This document shows positions 8,572 through 18,459 of a DNA stretch of 64,000 nucleotides, in pieces (position 1 is the stretch's first letter; the number at the start of each line of letters is the position of its first letter). Under the pieces are notes generated by a model. It saw only the letters and a list, made by a program, of their open reading frames with translations, made no database searches and was not told where the DNA came from. Source of the DNA: Candidatus Peribacteraceae bacterium (GTDB lineage Bacteria > Patescibacteriota > Gracilibacteria > Peribacterales > Peribacteraceae); NCBI GenBank assembly GCA_028703445.1, contig JAQVMW010000004.1, positions 52,127-116,126 on the forward strand, given 5' to 3'. The position numbers and the translations under genes were made by a program.

Positions 8572-8716
8572 CGGCCACACCGGGAACGGACGGAACTTCG
8601 CAACCCTGCAGGCATAAACATTCAATAATTGCTCTGCAGTTCCCAACCACCGCCTCCCCGCGCTTCAAGCGCTAGGTCGGGCGGGTTCTTTAACCCTCAA
8701 TCAGGCCAATCCTTCC

Positions 8717-9223
8717 TCAGTCACGCTTCAATTCCTTGAGCATACCGGTCGCCACCTCCTTTCCGGGGGCAGGGTTGCCATCATCTTTTTCCAGTGTGAT
8801 GATCATATTGGTAAACCCACTCAGATCCCGGTCCGCCTGATAGTCCAGGTTATGCCGGACATCGCCAAACAGACTCTTTAAGTGGCCTGTAGACAGGCGC
8901 TCGTTCGTTTTGGGATTCACCAGCCAGCCCTCGTAGAAGGTGTCGTCCTTGGGAAGAGCAATATTCACCTGCAGGGTATGGAGCGACGCTCCTTTCTCAA
9001 AAACATGCACTTTGCCGAGGCCGTTGGCCGGCGTTTCGGTATTTCCTGCAATCGGCCCGTAGGCAAAGAATACTTCTTTGCCGAAACGTAAATCCTGCAC
9101 GCCTCCCGAAGGGATGTTGTAACGGAAGCTTTCAGAACCGAGCGGTTCCGTGACATCGACGGACGATCCACATCCTGCGAGAAGCAGGGGCAAAACACCA
9201 AGGAGGAGGAATGATTGCTTCAT
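8717..9223 (-). CDS. Secreted lipoprotein of unknown function
   Basis: Signal peptide with lipobox LLLAGC (MKQSFLLLGVLPLLLAGCGSS). Confidence 0.7.
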   Translation of the reverse strand: MKQSFLLLGVLPLLLAGCGSSVDVTEPLGSESFRYNIPSGGVQDLRFGKEVFFAYGPIAGNTETPANGLGKVHVFEKGASLHTLQVNIALPKDDTFYEGWLVNPKTNERLSTGHLKSLFGDVRHNLDYQADRDLSGFTNMIITLEKDDGNPAPGKEVATGMLKELKRD

Positions 9224-9276
9224 AGAGAGAAATGGGAAAGCATTCTAGCAGGCTGACGCAGTACTCACCAGAGCAC

Positions 9277-11286
9277 TTATTGTAGAAGTTGAGCGTGTCT
9301 TAATCTCTCTGTCTTCGCCTGACGATCCACACTGGCAGCCATGACTTGATAGCGCGGTGCTTCGAGTGGATAGATGGTAGCCATAATCTCGGCAACGGAC
9401 ATGAATTCCTCCACATTGGCCGTGATTGCAACGTAGTGGCTGTTTCGCAGAATCGCGTTGTAAAAGTGCTGCATGACCTCCGTGAACTCCCCCTTCCGAT
9501 CTTCAAGCACCGTCGTGCTCTCAAGGGACAGGAGCGGTAAAAGCCCGTGGAGGATGCGAAGGTCTGTGTAGCGACCCAGTGCATACGCCTGCTCGTAGGA
9601 ACGTTTGGCCAGTGCGGTATCTTTCAGTGTCCCGGCGATCTCCGCTTGCAGTATCCATCCGCGCGCATCAATTGGATTGATTCCTTCCGTATATCGGCGA
9701 ATGGTATCCAAAGCGACTTCCGGCGACCCGGAACGCAGTTGAAGACGTGTAAGATTGAGAGGTAAATCACGGCTGTACCACTCCCCTTCTGACCACTGGT
9801 ACCAGGTGAGAGCCCGTGCAACCTTGCCCTGTGCGTCCACACGCCGGGCCAGCGTCGAGGTCACGGCAAATGCCCCTTCATGCAGAACTGCGGCAAGCAG
9901 GATGATCGCGAAGACAAACTCTGAAGTATGAACAAATTTTTTGTTCTCTTTTCCGGACCTCGCATCCATGAGCATCCCTGCGATCAACACCGTGGGCAGG
10001 CTGACGGCGATGAAATGCAGATTGAAATCCACCAGATTATGCACCAATACCCCAAGCAGAGATGTAAGCAGCAGAAACTGTCCGGTGGTGAGCTCACGTC
10101 GGGGAATATGTGAGAAGACGCACCGGAGCGGGCAGCCTTTGAGCGGGCAACGGCAAGCAGGAAGAAGCCCCTTCAGGAACGGGAGGAGCACGGCGAAAGT
10201 CAGGGAAAGCAGAAGGAGAGCCGCCGGCCACCCGCGCTCCGCCGCCGCTTTCAGATACACGTTGTGCGGATGATCGGAAGTCGCAAAAACATCATCCATG
10301 AGGGACGTCTGCGCGAAGCGGAAGCTCCCGGGTCCCCAACCGAAGAAGGGTCGCTCGAGCGAAAGGATCACAGCCTGTTTCCAGAACGCGCGACGCTCGG
10401 TGATGGAATCAACACCTTCGGGAGTGAGGAAGAGCGTGCGCTCCGAGAGCGACTGCACCGCATGCGTACGGGAACGCAGGTGATTGCTGAGCCCGAAGAT
10501 CATGAGCCCGATGATGAGCGTGCCCACGGCAACCGCCAGAGCGCGCTTCCACGACACATGCCGCTTCGCTGCCCAGAGAATGAGGATGAGCCCCTGTCCG
10601 AGGAACACGAGAAATGCCGCACGCGAGAAAGTCAGGAGTAGGCACCCCACCATCACGCCCGCAGGAGTGGTGCGTTTGAGAATCTTCCAGAACGTTTCGA
10701 GCGCCCTCCCCCCCTGCTCATGCTCCGGACGGGAAAGCAACAGCGCTACAGGCCACGCAAGCAGCAGGAGTTCTGCCCACGCATTGGGCCACGCGTTCTT
10801 CCACGGCGCACGCATATCGAGGAACGTCCCGACAAAACGATTGAGCGGCCCGGACGCATAGATGAGTACGCCGATGAGGCACGCCAGGAGCACCGTGACC
10901 ACGAGCACCCGCAGGATAGACATGCGCACCTTCGCATTCTGCGGACGACGGATCATCCAGAAAAAGAGGAGTGCCAAGGAGACCGTCTGCGCCACCTCGT
11001 CAAACCCGTAGTTCATCGTGCTCGTGAGCACGTAGCTCACGGCCGTCCACAAAACGAACACCATCGTCAGCCACCAGACCACCGGAGCAATCGGACGATC
11101 CGCATCACCGCTGCGCCGTCCACGAAACAGTACGACCGCACAGGCGACAAGACCGAGAAGCAGTGTCGTCTCGAGTGTCCGCCCGCCCCGCCAGAGGATG
11201 ACGAACGCGAGCAGCATGAGGAGCGAAACCTGGCTGCATCGCTCCCACGGGACGCGCCTGAGGCGCGCAAAGGTTTGCGAAAACAT
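9277..11286 (-). CDS. O-antigen ligase/polymerase-like polytopic membrane protein with C-terminal TPR-like region
   Basis: Multiple TM helices; ERPFFGWGPGSFRFAQTS...SDHPHNVYLKAAAERGWPAALLLL (Wzy_C/WaaL motif). Confidence 0.8.
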   Translation of the reverse strand: MFSQTFARLRRVPWERCSQVSLLMLLAFVILWRGGRTLETTLLLGLVACAVVLFRGRRSGDADRPIAPVVWWLTMVFVLWTAVSYVLTSTMNYGFDEVAQTVSLALLFFWMIRRPQNAKVRMSILRVLVVTVLLACLIGVLIYASGPLNRFVGTFLDMRAPWKNAWPNAWAELLLLAWPVALLLSRPEHEQGGRALETFWKILKRTTPAGVMVGCLLLTFSRAAFLVFLGQGLILILWAAKRHVSWKRALAVAVGTLIIGLMIFGLSNHLRSRTHAVQSLSERTLFLTPEGVDSITERRAFWKQAVILSLERPFFGWGPGSFRFAQTSLMDDVFATSDHPHNVYLKAAAERGWPAALLLLSLTFAVLLPFLKGLLPACRCPLKGCPLRCVFSHIPRRELTTGQFLLLTSLLGVLVHNLVDFNLHFIAVSLPTVLIAGMLMDARSGKENKKFVHTSEFVFAIILLAAVLHEGAFAVTSTLARRVDAQGKVARALTWYQWSEGEWYSRDLPLNLTRLQLRSGSPEVALDTIRRYTEGINPIDARGWILQAEIAGTLKDTALAKRSYEQAYALGRYTDLRILHGLLPLLSLESTTVLEDRKGEFTEVMQHFYNAILRNSHYVAITANVEEFMSVAEIMATIYPLEAPRYQVMAASVDRQAKTERLRHAQLLQ

Positions 11287-11356
11287 CCGGACCAGTATGC
11301 CGAAAAATCACCTTGGGCGGAAGGGTGGAAAGCACGGAAACAGCAGCACATCACAA

Positions 11357-11443
11357 TGGTGCCGACGGGGAGAATCGAACTCCCATGACCTTGCGATCAC
11401 ACGCTCCTGAAGCGTGCGCGTCTACCAATTCCGCCACGTCGGC
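11357..11443 (-). tRNA. tRNA-Leu (anticodon CAG), CCA encoded
   Basis: Reverse strand GCCGACGTGGCGGAATTGGTAGACGCGCACGCTTCAGGAGCGTG...GGTTCGATTC-type T-arm...CGTCGGCACCA with class II variable arm. Confidence 0.95.
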
Positions 11444-11565
11444 ACAGGGCTGCGAGAGTGTACCACACCCCCTGCGTCGCAAATATTCTTCCCGAGGAGA
11501 AAACGGGAGAGGAATCGAAAAAGGGCGGCCCGAAGGCCGCCCCTGTCTTTCTGAACAAAAGGTCA

Positions 11566-13047
11566 TTAGTCGTAGATGTACACCGGAACGGAGCTGGGAC
11601 TTTCGAGCGTGGAACCCAGAGTGGGGCTCGAGAGTATGACCGTGAAGTACTCGTTACTGTCATTGACCGTGTCACTGACCACCGGAACCGTGAACGTCTT
11701 GCTCTGCTCGCCCGGCTCGAACGTGAGCGTGCCCGTCGTATGGGTGTAATCCAGACCCGGCGATGCGCTGCCGTTGGAGGTCGTATACGTCACACTCACC
11801 GTGTGCTGCGTCCCGCCGATGCGATTCACCGTGAGCACGGCAAGGCCGTCATCCTCCACGACGGAGAAGCTCGATTTGGAGAACATGAAAGACCCGCTCC
11901 CGTACGTACCGATTTCATCATCGGCAATGCCGACAAGCACCGTAGGGGTGCCCAACACCGCCCCGCCCGTCGGAGCACTGAGCGTCAGAGAAAGGGTTTT
12001 CTTTCCGTCTACGGCAGTATCATCGATGAGAGGAACCGAGAACGTCTTGCTGGTCTCGCCGCTCGCGAAGGTCAGCGTTCCGTTCGTCGTGGTGTACTCG
12101 CTGCCCGCCCGCGCCGTCTTATCACTCGTGGCATACGTCACGCCCACCTGCCCGGTCGATCCGCCCGTACGCGACACCGTGATGGTTATTGCCGCGGAAT
12201 TTTCACGCGCTTCGTACCCCGCTGCGCTGAACCCAAGCGTGCCGGCACCCGACGACTGCGATGATGTGGAAGAAGCGGTGGAAGAACTCGACGAGGAAGT
12301 GCTGTTGGAAGCTTCGTTATCGAGAATCGTGAGCGTCGATTTCACCGGAGAACCGAGCTGGGCGCCCCCTGTGGGCTCGAAAAGCTCTAAGAGAATTGTT
12401 TCCGCCCCCTCTGCGAGAGCATCGTCCTTGAGAGAAACCGTAATCGTCTTGCTGTCGACTCCATCGGCAAAAGAGAGCGTGGATGACGCCACCTCGACGA
12501 AATCACTGGTTGCGGTAGCCGTGCCCGCCTTGATGGAATACTTCACCGTTGCAGTCCCGTCTGTTCCATCCGCGCGATCCACCAAGATCGACATGGACGC
12601 AATCGTCTCTGGAATGCTGAATGTCGTACTGGTGAATTGGAATGTGCCGAAGCCATTGTACGTGTGGCTATAACTGGAGCTGGAGCTCGAACTGGAGCTG
12701 GAAGTACTGCTCGAGCTGGAAGTACTGCTCGAGGAAGAGCTCGAAGAGTGCGTGGAGCTCGACTGTGCCCCGCCCGATTCCAAAATGTCATCGCGCAGCC
12801 GCTGCATCATCACGGCGACCTGGCCGCGGGTGACGAAATCATTCGGACCGAACAGCCCGTTTGAGTACCCTTTGATGATACCAACGGAATACATCTCGCC
12901 CACCGCCTCGTCGAAGAAGGCTCCTTCGGGAACATCGCGGAACACGGCCGAACCGCGGATGGTGGTCGCAAAACCCATGCCGACTCCGCCAAGCACGAGA
13001 CCGGCGCAGAACAGGGAGAGCAGAGAAAACAAACGTGGCATGCGCAT
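11566..13047 (-). CDS. Secreted SLH-type protein with poly-Ser linker and Calx-beta repeats
   Basis: Signal peptide at MRMPRLFSLLSLFCAGLVLGGVG; FRDVPEGAFFDEAVGEMYSVGIIKGYSNGLFGPNDFVTRGQVAVMM (SLH); about 30-residue Ser tract; three Calx-beta-like repeats (VSRTGGSTGQVGVTYATSDKTARAGSEYTTTNGTLTFASGETSKTFSVPLIDD). Confidence 0.85.
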   Translation of the reverse strand: MRMPRLFSLLSLFCAGLVLGGVGMGFATTIRGSAVFRDVPEGAFFDEAVGEMYSVGIIKGYSNGLFGPNDFVTRGQVAVMMQRLRDDILESGGAQSSSTHSSSSSSSSTSSSSSTSSSSSSSSSSYSHTYNGFGTFQFTSTTFSIPETIASMSILVDRADGTDGTATVKYSIKAGTATATSDFVEVASSTLSFADGVDSKTITVSLKDDALAEGAETILLELFEPTGGAQLGSPVKSTLTILDNEASNSTSSSSSSTASSTSSQSSGAGTLGFSAAGYEARENSAAITITVSRTGGSTGQVGVTYATSDKTARAGSEYTTTNGTLTFASGETSKTFSVPLIDDTAVDGKKTLSLTLSAPTGGAVLGTPTVLVGIADDEIGTYGSGSFMFSKSSFSVVEDDGLAVLTVNRIGGTQHTVSVTYTTSNGSASPGLDYTHTTGTLTFEPGEQSKTFTVPVVSDTVNDSNEYFTVILSSPTLGSTLESPSSVPVYIYD

Positions 13048-13144
13048 AAGAGAAGATGGGAAGGAATTCGATGAATTATGCAAAAGATCCGCCCATGAAA
13101 ACAATAGACAGCGACGGCGATTGTGTATTTTAGGATTCCCGTGC

Positions 13145-13657
13145 TCAGTGCGGCCGCTTCTCCTTACGCCCTTGATCCCTCTCCAAACACTCCTGTATCT
13201 GCTCCAGTTCATCGTGACTGATGCCCTGCACGACACTCACTGTATCTTCTTGAGGTTGAAGTTTTGCTGTCGGAAGCCCAAGGGTCACGCTTCGATCCCT
13301 CGGCACGGTGAACCGGCAGCAGGAAGCGGTTCCCTGCCACTCACCCCTCACTTCACTGCTGCCGGCATCCCGCAGCGCAAGAGGCACGGTCGAAACGCAA
13401 GCCGTATACAACGAGACCCCGTGGATGAAGACAGCCACCCGGGAGGTATGTCCATTGGGAATCGTATGCACACTCACGCGTCCCATCCTGTTTCCGTACG
13501 GATCGTGCAGATCCACCCACCGGCATTGTTCCCTCCACGGCTCGATCCGCCCGATGGCAGCACCCAGCTGCCCAACCACCCGTTCCGCTATGTGTGCAAG
13601 AACGCCTCGGGTACGCTCAGGGGCCGGGCCGGTAGTGAACATTTCTCGAGTTTCCAC
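13145..13657 (-). CDS. Hypothetical protein
   Basis: 170-aa ORF in an otherwise unexplained interval; no recognised domain. Confidence 0.5.
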   Translation of the reverse strand: METREMFTTGPAPERTRGVLAHIAERVVGQLGAAIGRIEPWREQCRWVDLHDPYGNRMGRVSVHTIPNGHTSRVAVFIHGVSLYTACVSTVPLALRDAGSSEVRGEWQGTASCCRFTVPRDRSVTLGLPTAKLQPQEDTVSVVQGISHDELEQIQECLERDQGRKEKRPH

Positions 13658-13735
13658 TGATAAATTTGCGGCGGAACTCTAGGGATACACCTGCACCACT
13701 TCAAAAAATTCTTCTCCTCATTTTGTGAGCGCCCC

Positions 13736-13763
13736 TTGACTGATCCGATTAGCACTCTAAAAT
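13736..13763 (+). promoter_or_regulatory. groES promoter
   Basis: TTGACT - 16 bp - TAAAAT; the -10 hexamer lies in the CIRCE spacer. Confidence 0.75.
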
Positions 13764-13775
13764 GCCGACTGCTAA
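13749..13775 (+). promoter_or_regulatory. CIRCE operator (HrcA binding site)
   Basis: TTAGCACTC-N9-GACTGCTAA, one mismatch from consensus TTAGCACTC-N9-GAGTGCTAA. Confidence 0.9.
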
Positions 13776-13839
13776 CGGCGTCACTGCGTCGACGCCACAT
13801 TCTTCTTCACGCTCCCCTTCCCCTTCCTCTTCCTCTTCT

Positions 13840-14178
13840 ATGGCAACCATCCCGCAACTGAAAGTAAATATCGAACCCCTCGGTGACCGTGTGGTCGTGC
13901 ATCCTCTTGCCGCCGAACAGGTCACGGCCTCCGGCATCGTGATTCCCGATACGGCCTCCGGCGAAAAGCCGCAGGAAGGCGTGGTGATTGCGCTCGGCAA
14001 AGGCGGCATCATGAACGAGGGCAAGCCCGTCGCGAATCCCGCGGAATTTCTCAAAGTGGGCGACCGCGTGCTCTTCGGCAAGTACGCCGGCGATGACGTG
14101 AAGCTCAAGGATACGGCCGGCAAAGACGTCGAAGTGAAAGTGCTCCACCTCGATGCCATCCTCGGCAAAGTGAAATAG
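13840..14178 (+). CDS. groES: Co-chaperonin GroES
   Basis: IEPLGDRVVVHPLAAEQVTASGIVIPDTASGEKPQEGVV...VLFGKYAGDDVKL; internal ATG of the listed ORF. Confidence 0.97.
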   Translation: MATIPQLKVNIEPLGDRVVVHPLAAEQVTASGIVIPDTASGEKPQEGVVIALGKGGIMNEGKPVANPAEFLKVGDRVLFGKYAGDDVKLKDTAGKDVEVKVLHLDAILGKVK

Positions 14179-14241
14179 TCTTCGACTACGCTCAGCCTGA
14201 CACTTCCCTAATCCTAACCCTATCCCTCCCCCCTAAACATC

Positions 14242-15876
14242 ATGGCTCAAGCGAAACAACTCCTGTTCGGCAATGAAGCGCGCAAGAAGATCTTCAAGGG
14301 CGTCGAAAAGCTCACCATGGCCGTTCGCGCCACCATGGGCCCCAAGGGCCGCAACGCCGTGATCGAGAAGAAGTACGGCGGACCGACCGTCACCAAGGAC
14401 GGCGTTTCGGTGGCCAAGGAAATCGACCTCGAAGATCCGTTCGAGAATCTGGGCGCGCAGCTGGTGCGCGAGGCCGCGACCAAGACCAATGACGCCGCCG
14501 GAGACGGCACCACCACCGCGACCGTGCTCGCCTTCGCCATGATGGAGGAAGGCCTCAAGCACTTAAACGCAGGCTCAAATCCCATTGCGATCAAGAAAGG
14601 CATCGAGAAGGGAGTGGCAGCCGTCAATACCGAGCTCGAGGCGATGAAGAAAGTCGTCTCGAAGAAAGAGGAGTACGCGGCCGTCGCCAACATCTCGGCA
14701 CAAGACAGCGAGATCGGTGACGTGATCGCCGAAATCATCGACGAAGTCGGCAAAGACGGCGTCGTAACCGTGGAGGCCGGGCAGACGCTCGGCATCGAGA
14801 AGGAGCTGGTCGAAGGCATGCAGTTCGAGAACGGGTACATCTCGCCGTACTTCATCACGGATCCCGCCCGCATGGAGGCCGCGTACGAGAACCCGTACAT
14901 CCTCATCACGGACAAGAAAATCGGTTCGATCCAGGAGATCCTGCCGCTCCTCGAGGCATTGGCCCAGCGCGGCAAGAAGGAGCTCGTCATCATCGCCGAG
15001 ACCGTGGAAGGCGAGGCGCTCGCCACGCTCGTGGTGAATAAACTCCGCGGCACTTTCTCGGCCCTCGCCGTCAAGGCGCCCGCCTTCGGTGACCGCCGCA
15101 AAGAGATTCTGAAAGATATCGCCGCCCTGACGGGAGGCCGCGTCATCAGCGAGGAAGTGGGTCTGAAACTGGAGAATGCAACGATCGAGGATCTGGGCCG
15201 CGCGCGCCGTGTGGTCGCCGACAAGGATAAGACCCTCGTCATCGACGGACACGGCAAGAAGGGTGACATCGAGCAGCGCATGAAAGAGATCAAGATCTCG
15301 CTCGAGAAGACCACGTCCGACTTTGACAAAGAGAAGTTGCAGGAGCGCCTCGCCAAGCTCTCGGGCGGAGTCGCCGTCATCAAGGTGGGAGCAGCGACGG
15401 AAGTCGAACAGAAGGAGAAGCAGCACCGCGTCGAAGACGCCCTCTCGGCCACACGCGCCGCCGCGGAGGAAGGCATCGTCCCGGGCGGAGGCACGGCGTA
15501 CATCCGCGCCATCCCAGCACTCTCGAAGCTTAAATCTGAAAACGAAGACGAACAGATAGGGATCGACATCGTGCGTGACGCGCTCTCGGCCCCCTGCCGC
15601 CAGATCGCCGATAACGCCGGCATCACGGGCGAAGTCGTCTTCGAGAAGGTGAAGGGCCTCAAAGGAGCAGACGGCTACAACGTGCTCACGGGCAAGTATG
15701 AGGACCTGGTGAAGGCCCGCGTCATCGACCCGAAGAAGGTCACGCGCTCGGCGCTCGAGAACGCCGCCTCGGTTGCTTCGATGTTCCTCACGCTCGAGGT
15801 CGCCGTGACGGAGATTCCCAAGAAGGAGGAGCCGATGCCGCAGATGCCGGGGGGCGGTGGAGGAATGGATTTTTGA
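14242..15876 (+). CDS. groEL: Chaperonin GroEL
   Basis: [39 protein letters not shown]-type C-terminus. Confidence 0.99.
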   Translation: MAQAKQLLFGNEARKKIFKGVEKLTMAVRATMGPKGRNAVIEKKYGGPTVTKDGVSVAKEIDLEDPFENLGAQLVREAATKTNDAAGDGTTTATVLAFAMMEEGLKHLNAGSNPIAIKKGIEKGVAAVNTELEAMKKVVSKKEEYAAVANISAQDSEIGDVIAEIIDEVGKDGVVTVEAGQTLGIEKELVEGMQFENGYISPYFITDPARMEAAYENPYILITDKKIGSIQEILPLLEALAQRGKKELVIIAETVEGEALATLVVNKLRGTFSALAVKAPAFGDRRKEILKDIAALTGGRVISEEVGLKLENATIEDLGRARRVVADKDKTLVIDGHGKKGDIEQRMKEIKISLEKTTSDFDKEKLQERLAKLSGGVAVIKVGAATEVEQKEKQHRVEDALSATRAAAEEGIVPGGGTAYIRAIPALSKLKSENEDEQIGIDIVRDALSAPCRQIADNAGITGEVVFEKVKGLKGADGYNVLTGKYEDLVKARVIDPKKVTRSALENAASVASMFLTLEVAVTEIPKKEEPMPQMPGGGGGMDF

Positions 15877-15883
15877 TCAAAAC

Positions 15884-15908
15884 GGGGGACCTTCGGGGTC
15901 CCTTTTTT
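15884..15908 (+). terminator. Intrinsic terminator after groEL
   Basis: GGGACC-TTCG-GGGTCCC followed by TTTTTT. Confidence 0.85.
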
Positions 15909-15978
15909 GAGTTCAATTTTCACACTGGCTACGTGGAACAAATTATTGTAATGTAATAAACCAATTTCACAGCGCTCC

Positions 15979-17478
15979 ATGAAGGTCGCACTCGCTTTTC
16001 CGGCCCCCACCCCGCCCTTCCGGAATCTGGAAGGAGGCTACGGCGACTCGGAGAAGACCCTCCTGCCGCCGCCGACGGGACTCTCCGTGATCGCCTGCGC
16101 GCTGCAAGAAACCAGAGACGACATCGAGACGACCGTCATCCCTCCCCAGATCATTGAACCGTCGGGAGCGGTGCGGTATCGGAAGATCGAGGAGGTGACG
16201 CAGGACTGCAAGGACGCCGATTGCGTGGGCATCTCGTGCCGGTGGGACAATCAGGAGGCGGCCCTCCTGCTGGCCGACGCCGTGCGGCAGACCAACGAAA
16301 AATCCCGCATCGTCTTCGGCGGGCCCAACATGTGGAGCAGCACTATGGCAGAAATGGTGCTCCGAAATGTTCCATCCGTCGACATCGTCGTGCGTCAGGC
16401 AGGAGAGAGGGCACTGGGCGAATACCTCGAAGGAACTTCCTTATTCGCTATCCCCAACCTGACGTACCGACAGCAAGGAATCCCGCACAGCAATTATGCT
16501 GGTGCTCCCGACATGAACAAGCTGCCGCTGTGGGATTTTCGACACGTGCGAGATCCACGACACCTCGCCCCCTTCGATGCGCGCAATCCCGCGTTCCATG
16601 CGCCCCGCGATCTCGACCTCACGCCCAGTGTGGAATCGAATCGCGGATGCATCAAGGCCAGTCACGAAGGCGCCTGTCCATACTGCAGCTCGGGCAGGGA
16701 TTCGTTCAAAACACTCGACGCTCCGCGCTTCTTCGAAGAACTTGCGCATCTGTACGCGCAGCATGGCATGAAAGACTTCTTCGTCGCGGACAATATCTTC
16801 TCGGTATCTCCTCGACGGGTGGAGGAACTGAGAAAGATGAGAGTGGAACGCAGGAGGGATCTTCCCGAGGACCTCAGGATGCGCGCGTACGCCTACCCGA
16901 CGGACTTCCGCGGCGAGAACGGGTGGCGCACGGCGGAGCACCTCCAAGTAATGGGAGTGCGGGAACTCTTCATCGGGCAAGAGACATTCGACGCGGAAAT
17001 CGCACGGAGTTTGAAGAAGGAAATCCCGAAGGTTGAGGAGATGGTTCAGACACTGGTCATGCTCAAGCGTTTTGGATTCGCCGTGAAGATCGCGCTCCTT
17101 CTGGGACTCCCCGGAGAGACGAAAGAGAGTCTGCAGAAAAACGTCGACGGCCTCCAAAGACTCCTCGATGCCTGCAGCACTCCGGATCCCGCGGAAGGAG
17201 GACTGAAGAGCGTTGATATCTCGCGCGTCATGCCGCTCGTCGGAACGGAACTCTATGACTTGCTCCTCAAAAATCCACAGGCGTGCAAAACATACCTCGA
17301 CATCGTGCTGAAGCCGCTCCATGAAGACGTCTGTCCGAGATATCCCCTCCTCTTCCGGCTCCTCCTGGAGCATCACACATCCGTGACAGTCGACGACGTG
17401 ACAGCTGCAGAAAAGAAGATGATCAGTGCGGCGCGCAAGGCATTGGATCCGACAAAGGTTGGAGGATTCGGGGTATGA
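15979..17478 (+). CDS. B12-binding-type radical SAM protein with non-canonical Cys motif
   Basis: N-terminal cobalamin-binding-like domain (CVGISCRWDNQEAALLLADAVR, IVFGGPNMWSS); SVESNRGCIKASHEGACPYCSSG; LLGLPGETKESLQKNV. Confidence 0.8.
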   Translation: MKVALAFPAPTPPFRNLEGGYGDSEKTLLPPPTGLSVIACALQETRDDIETTVIPPQIIEPSGAVRYRKIEEVTQDCKDADCVGISCRWDNQEAALLLADAVRQTNEKSRIVFGGPNMWSSTMAEMVLRNVPSVDIVVRQAGERALGEYLEGTSLFAIPNLTYRQQGIPHSNYAGAPDMNKLPLWDFRHVRDPRHLAPFDARNPAFHAPRDLDLTPSVESNRGCIKASHEGACPYCSSGRDSFKTLDAPRFFEELAHLYAQHGMKDFFVADNIFSVSPRRVEELRKMRVERRRDLPEDLRMRAYAYPTDFRGENGWRTAEHLQVMGVRELFIGQETFDAEIARSLKKEIPKVEEMVQTLVMLKRFGFAVKIALLLGLPGETKESLQKNVDGLQRLLDACSTPDPAEGGLKSVDISRVMPLVGTELYDLLLKNPQACKTYLDIVLKPLHEDVCPRYPLLFRLLLEHHTSVTVDDVTAAEKKMISAARKALDPTKVGGFGV

Positions 17479-17506
17479 AGGAGGGATAATACGAATGACA
17501 TTATCG

Positions 17507-17547
17507 CCACCCGCCTTCGCTAAAGCTTCGGCGGGCAGGCAGGGTGA
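17507..17547. repeat. Imperfect palindromic dispersed element
   Basis: cacccgccttcgctaaagcttcggcgggcaggcagggtg; translates as PPAFAKASAGRQG. Confidence 0.55.
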
Positions 17548-17556
17548 CACTTCAAG

Positions 17557-17979
17557 TCACTCAACTGGCGGCAGGGACTTGAGCCATTCAAGCATGCCCC
17601 TAAGGTGCCCCTTCGAGAGATACTTGGACGGAAACTCGAGTTGATCTTCCGCGAAGCGCGCCCGCACTTCTTCCTCACCCAAGCTCGTCCTTAGCGCCAC
17701 GCGCGTGCGGGCGAACTCGGGCGCGAGCGCAAGCATCTGGCGGAAGAGCGGCTTGGACGTCAGTCTCTCCAACTGATAGTCAAGAATGGCTGCATGCAAT
17801 CCCGTGCCGCCTTCGGCACCTGCATCGATCCCCATCAACTGACGAAAGCGGATAATTGCCATGCCCACCTCTGCTTCGGTCACCACCTCCACATCCGGAA
17901 GAAAATCCGCAAGGCTCCGCGAGACGTCTTCACGCTCACGGGTGCTGTCATCGACCAGGAACACACGACGATTCGGCAT
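17557..17979 (-). CDS. Response regulator receiver domain protein
   Basis: RRVFLVDDSTREREDV...HAAILDYQL...VALRTSLGEEEVRARF; single receiver-like domain. Confidence 0.7.
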   Translation of the reverse strand: MPNRRVFLVDDSTREREDVSRSLADFLPDVEVVTEAEVGMAIIRFRQLMGIDAGAEGGTGLHAAILDYQLERLTSKPLFRQMLALAPEFARTRVALRTSLGEEEVRARFAEDQLEFPSKYLSKGHLRGMLEWLKSLPPVE

Positions 17980-18063
17980 AGAAGAAATGGGAAGAGCGAA
18001 TCATTCTAGCGCCGGGAGGCGAAAAGAAAAGACAACAAAGCCAAAATCCTATATACTGTTCTG

Positions 18064-18297
18064 ATGGTTTCCCCTGCCTCCCCCACCCCCGAAAACATCC
18101 CCGAGCTCCACCCCGACGACGTGGCGACGTACCTGCACGTGATGGAGTCGAAAACAGCTGCCTCGGAAAAGGAGTTGGCCACGGCAAAGCGCGTGGATGA
18201 TGCGCTGAAGATCCCCGAAGTGCGCGCGCAGTGGGCCGCCGTTCTGCAGCTGGAAGACCCCGTGCTGCACCCGGAGAAGTATCCGAGCGCGAACTAA
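18064..18297 (+). CDS. Hypothetical 77-aa protein
   Basis: TATACT box 6 nt upstream of the ATG; plausible acidic helical protein. Confidence 0.55.
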   Translation: MVSPASPTPENIPELHPDDVATYLHVMESKTAASEKELATAKRVDDALKIPEVRAQWAAVLQLEDPVLHPEKYPSAN

Positions 18298-18459
18298 AGT
18301 GCAGTAAACCAGACATCCCCTCCCCCTGTCGCAGGGCTTGCTTGACTCCGGAATATGACCACGGGACACTTCGCATGCCACAGCCGTTCGTTTGTGAGAG
18401 AGATCTGCCATACCATGGGCAACCTGTCCTCGGTTTCCTTTCTTCCCCTCCCTCATCCC

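Noticed and set aside
11313-11639. Several short ORFs over tRNA-Leu (e.g. DVAELVDAHASGACDRKVMGVRFSPSAPL)
   Set aside because: Classic translation of a tRNA gene and flanks, not protein coding.
12655-12770. Repeat tract as a CRISPR or minisatellite array
   Set aside because: Hexamer codon repetition encoding poly-Ser; no spacers or repeat-spacer periodicity.
14247-15662. 471-aa minus-strand ORF opposite groEL
   Set aside because: Antisense of a certain groEL; Ser/Thr/Arg-rich translation typical of antisense GC-rich frames.
16441-17550. 369-aa minus ORF opposite the radical SAM gene
   Set aside because: Antisense; its start region MSPCLPAEALAKAGG derives from the dispersed palindromic repeat.
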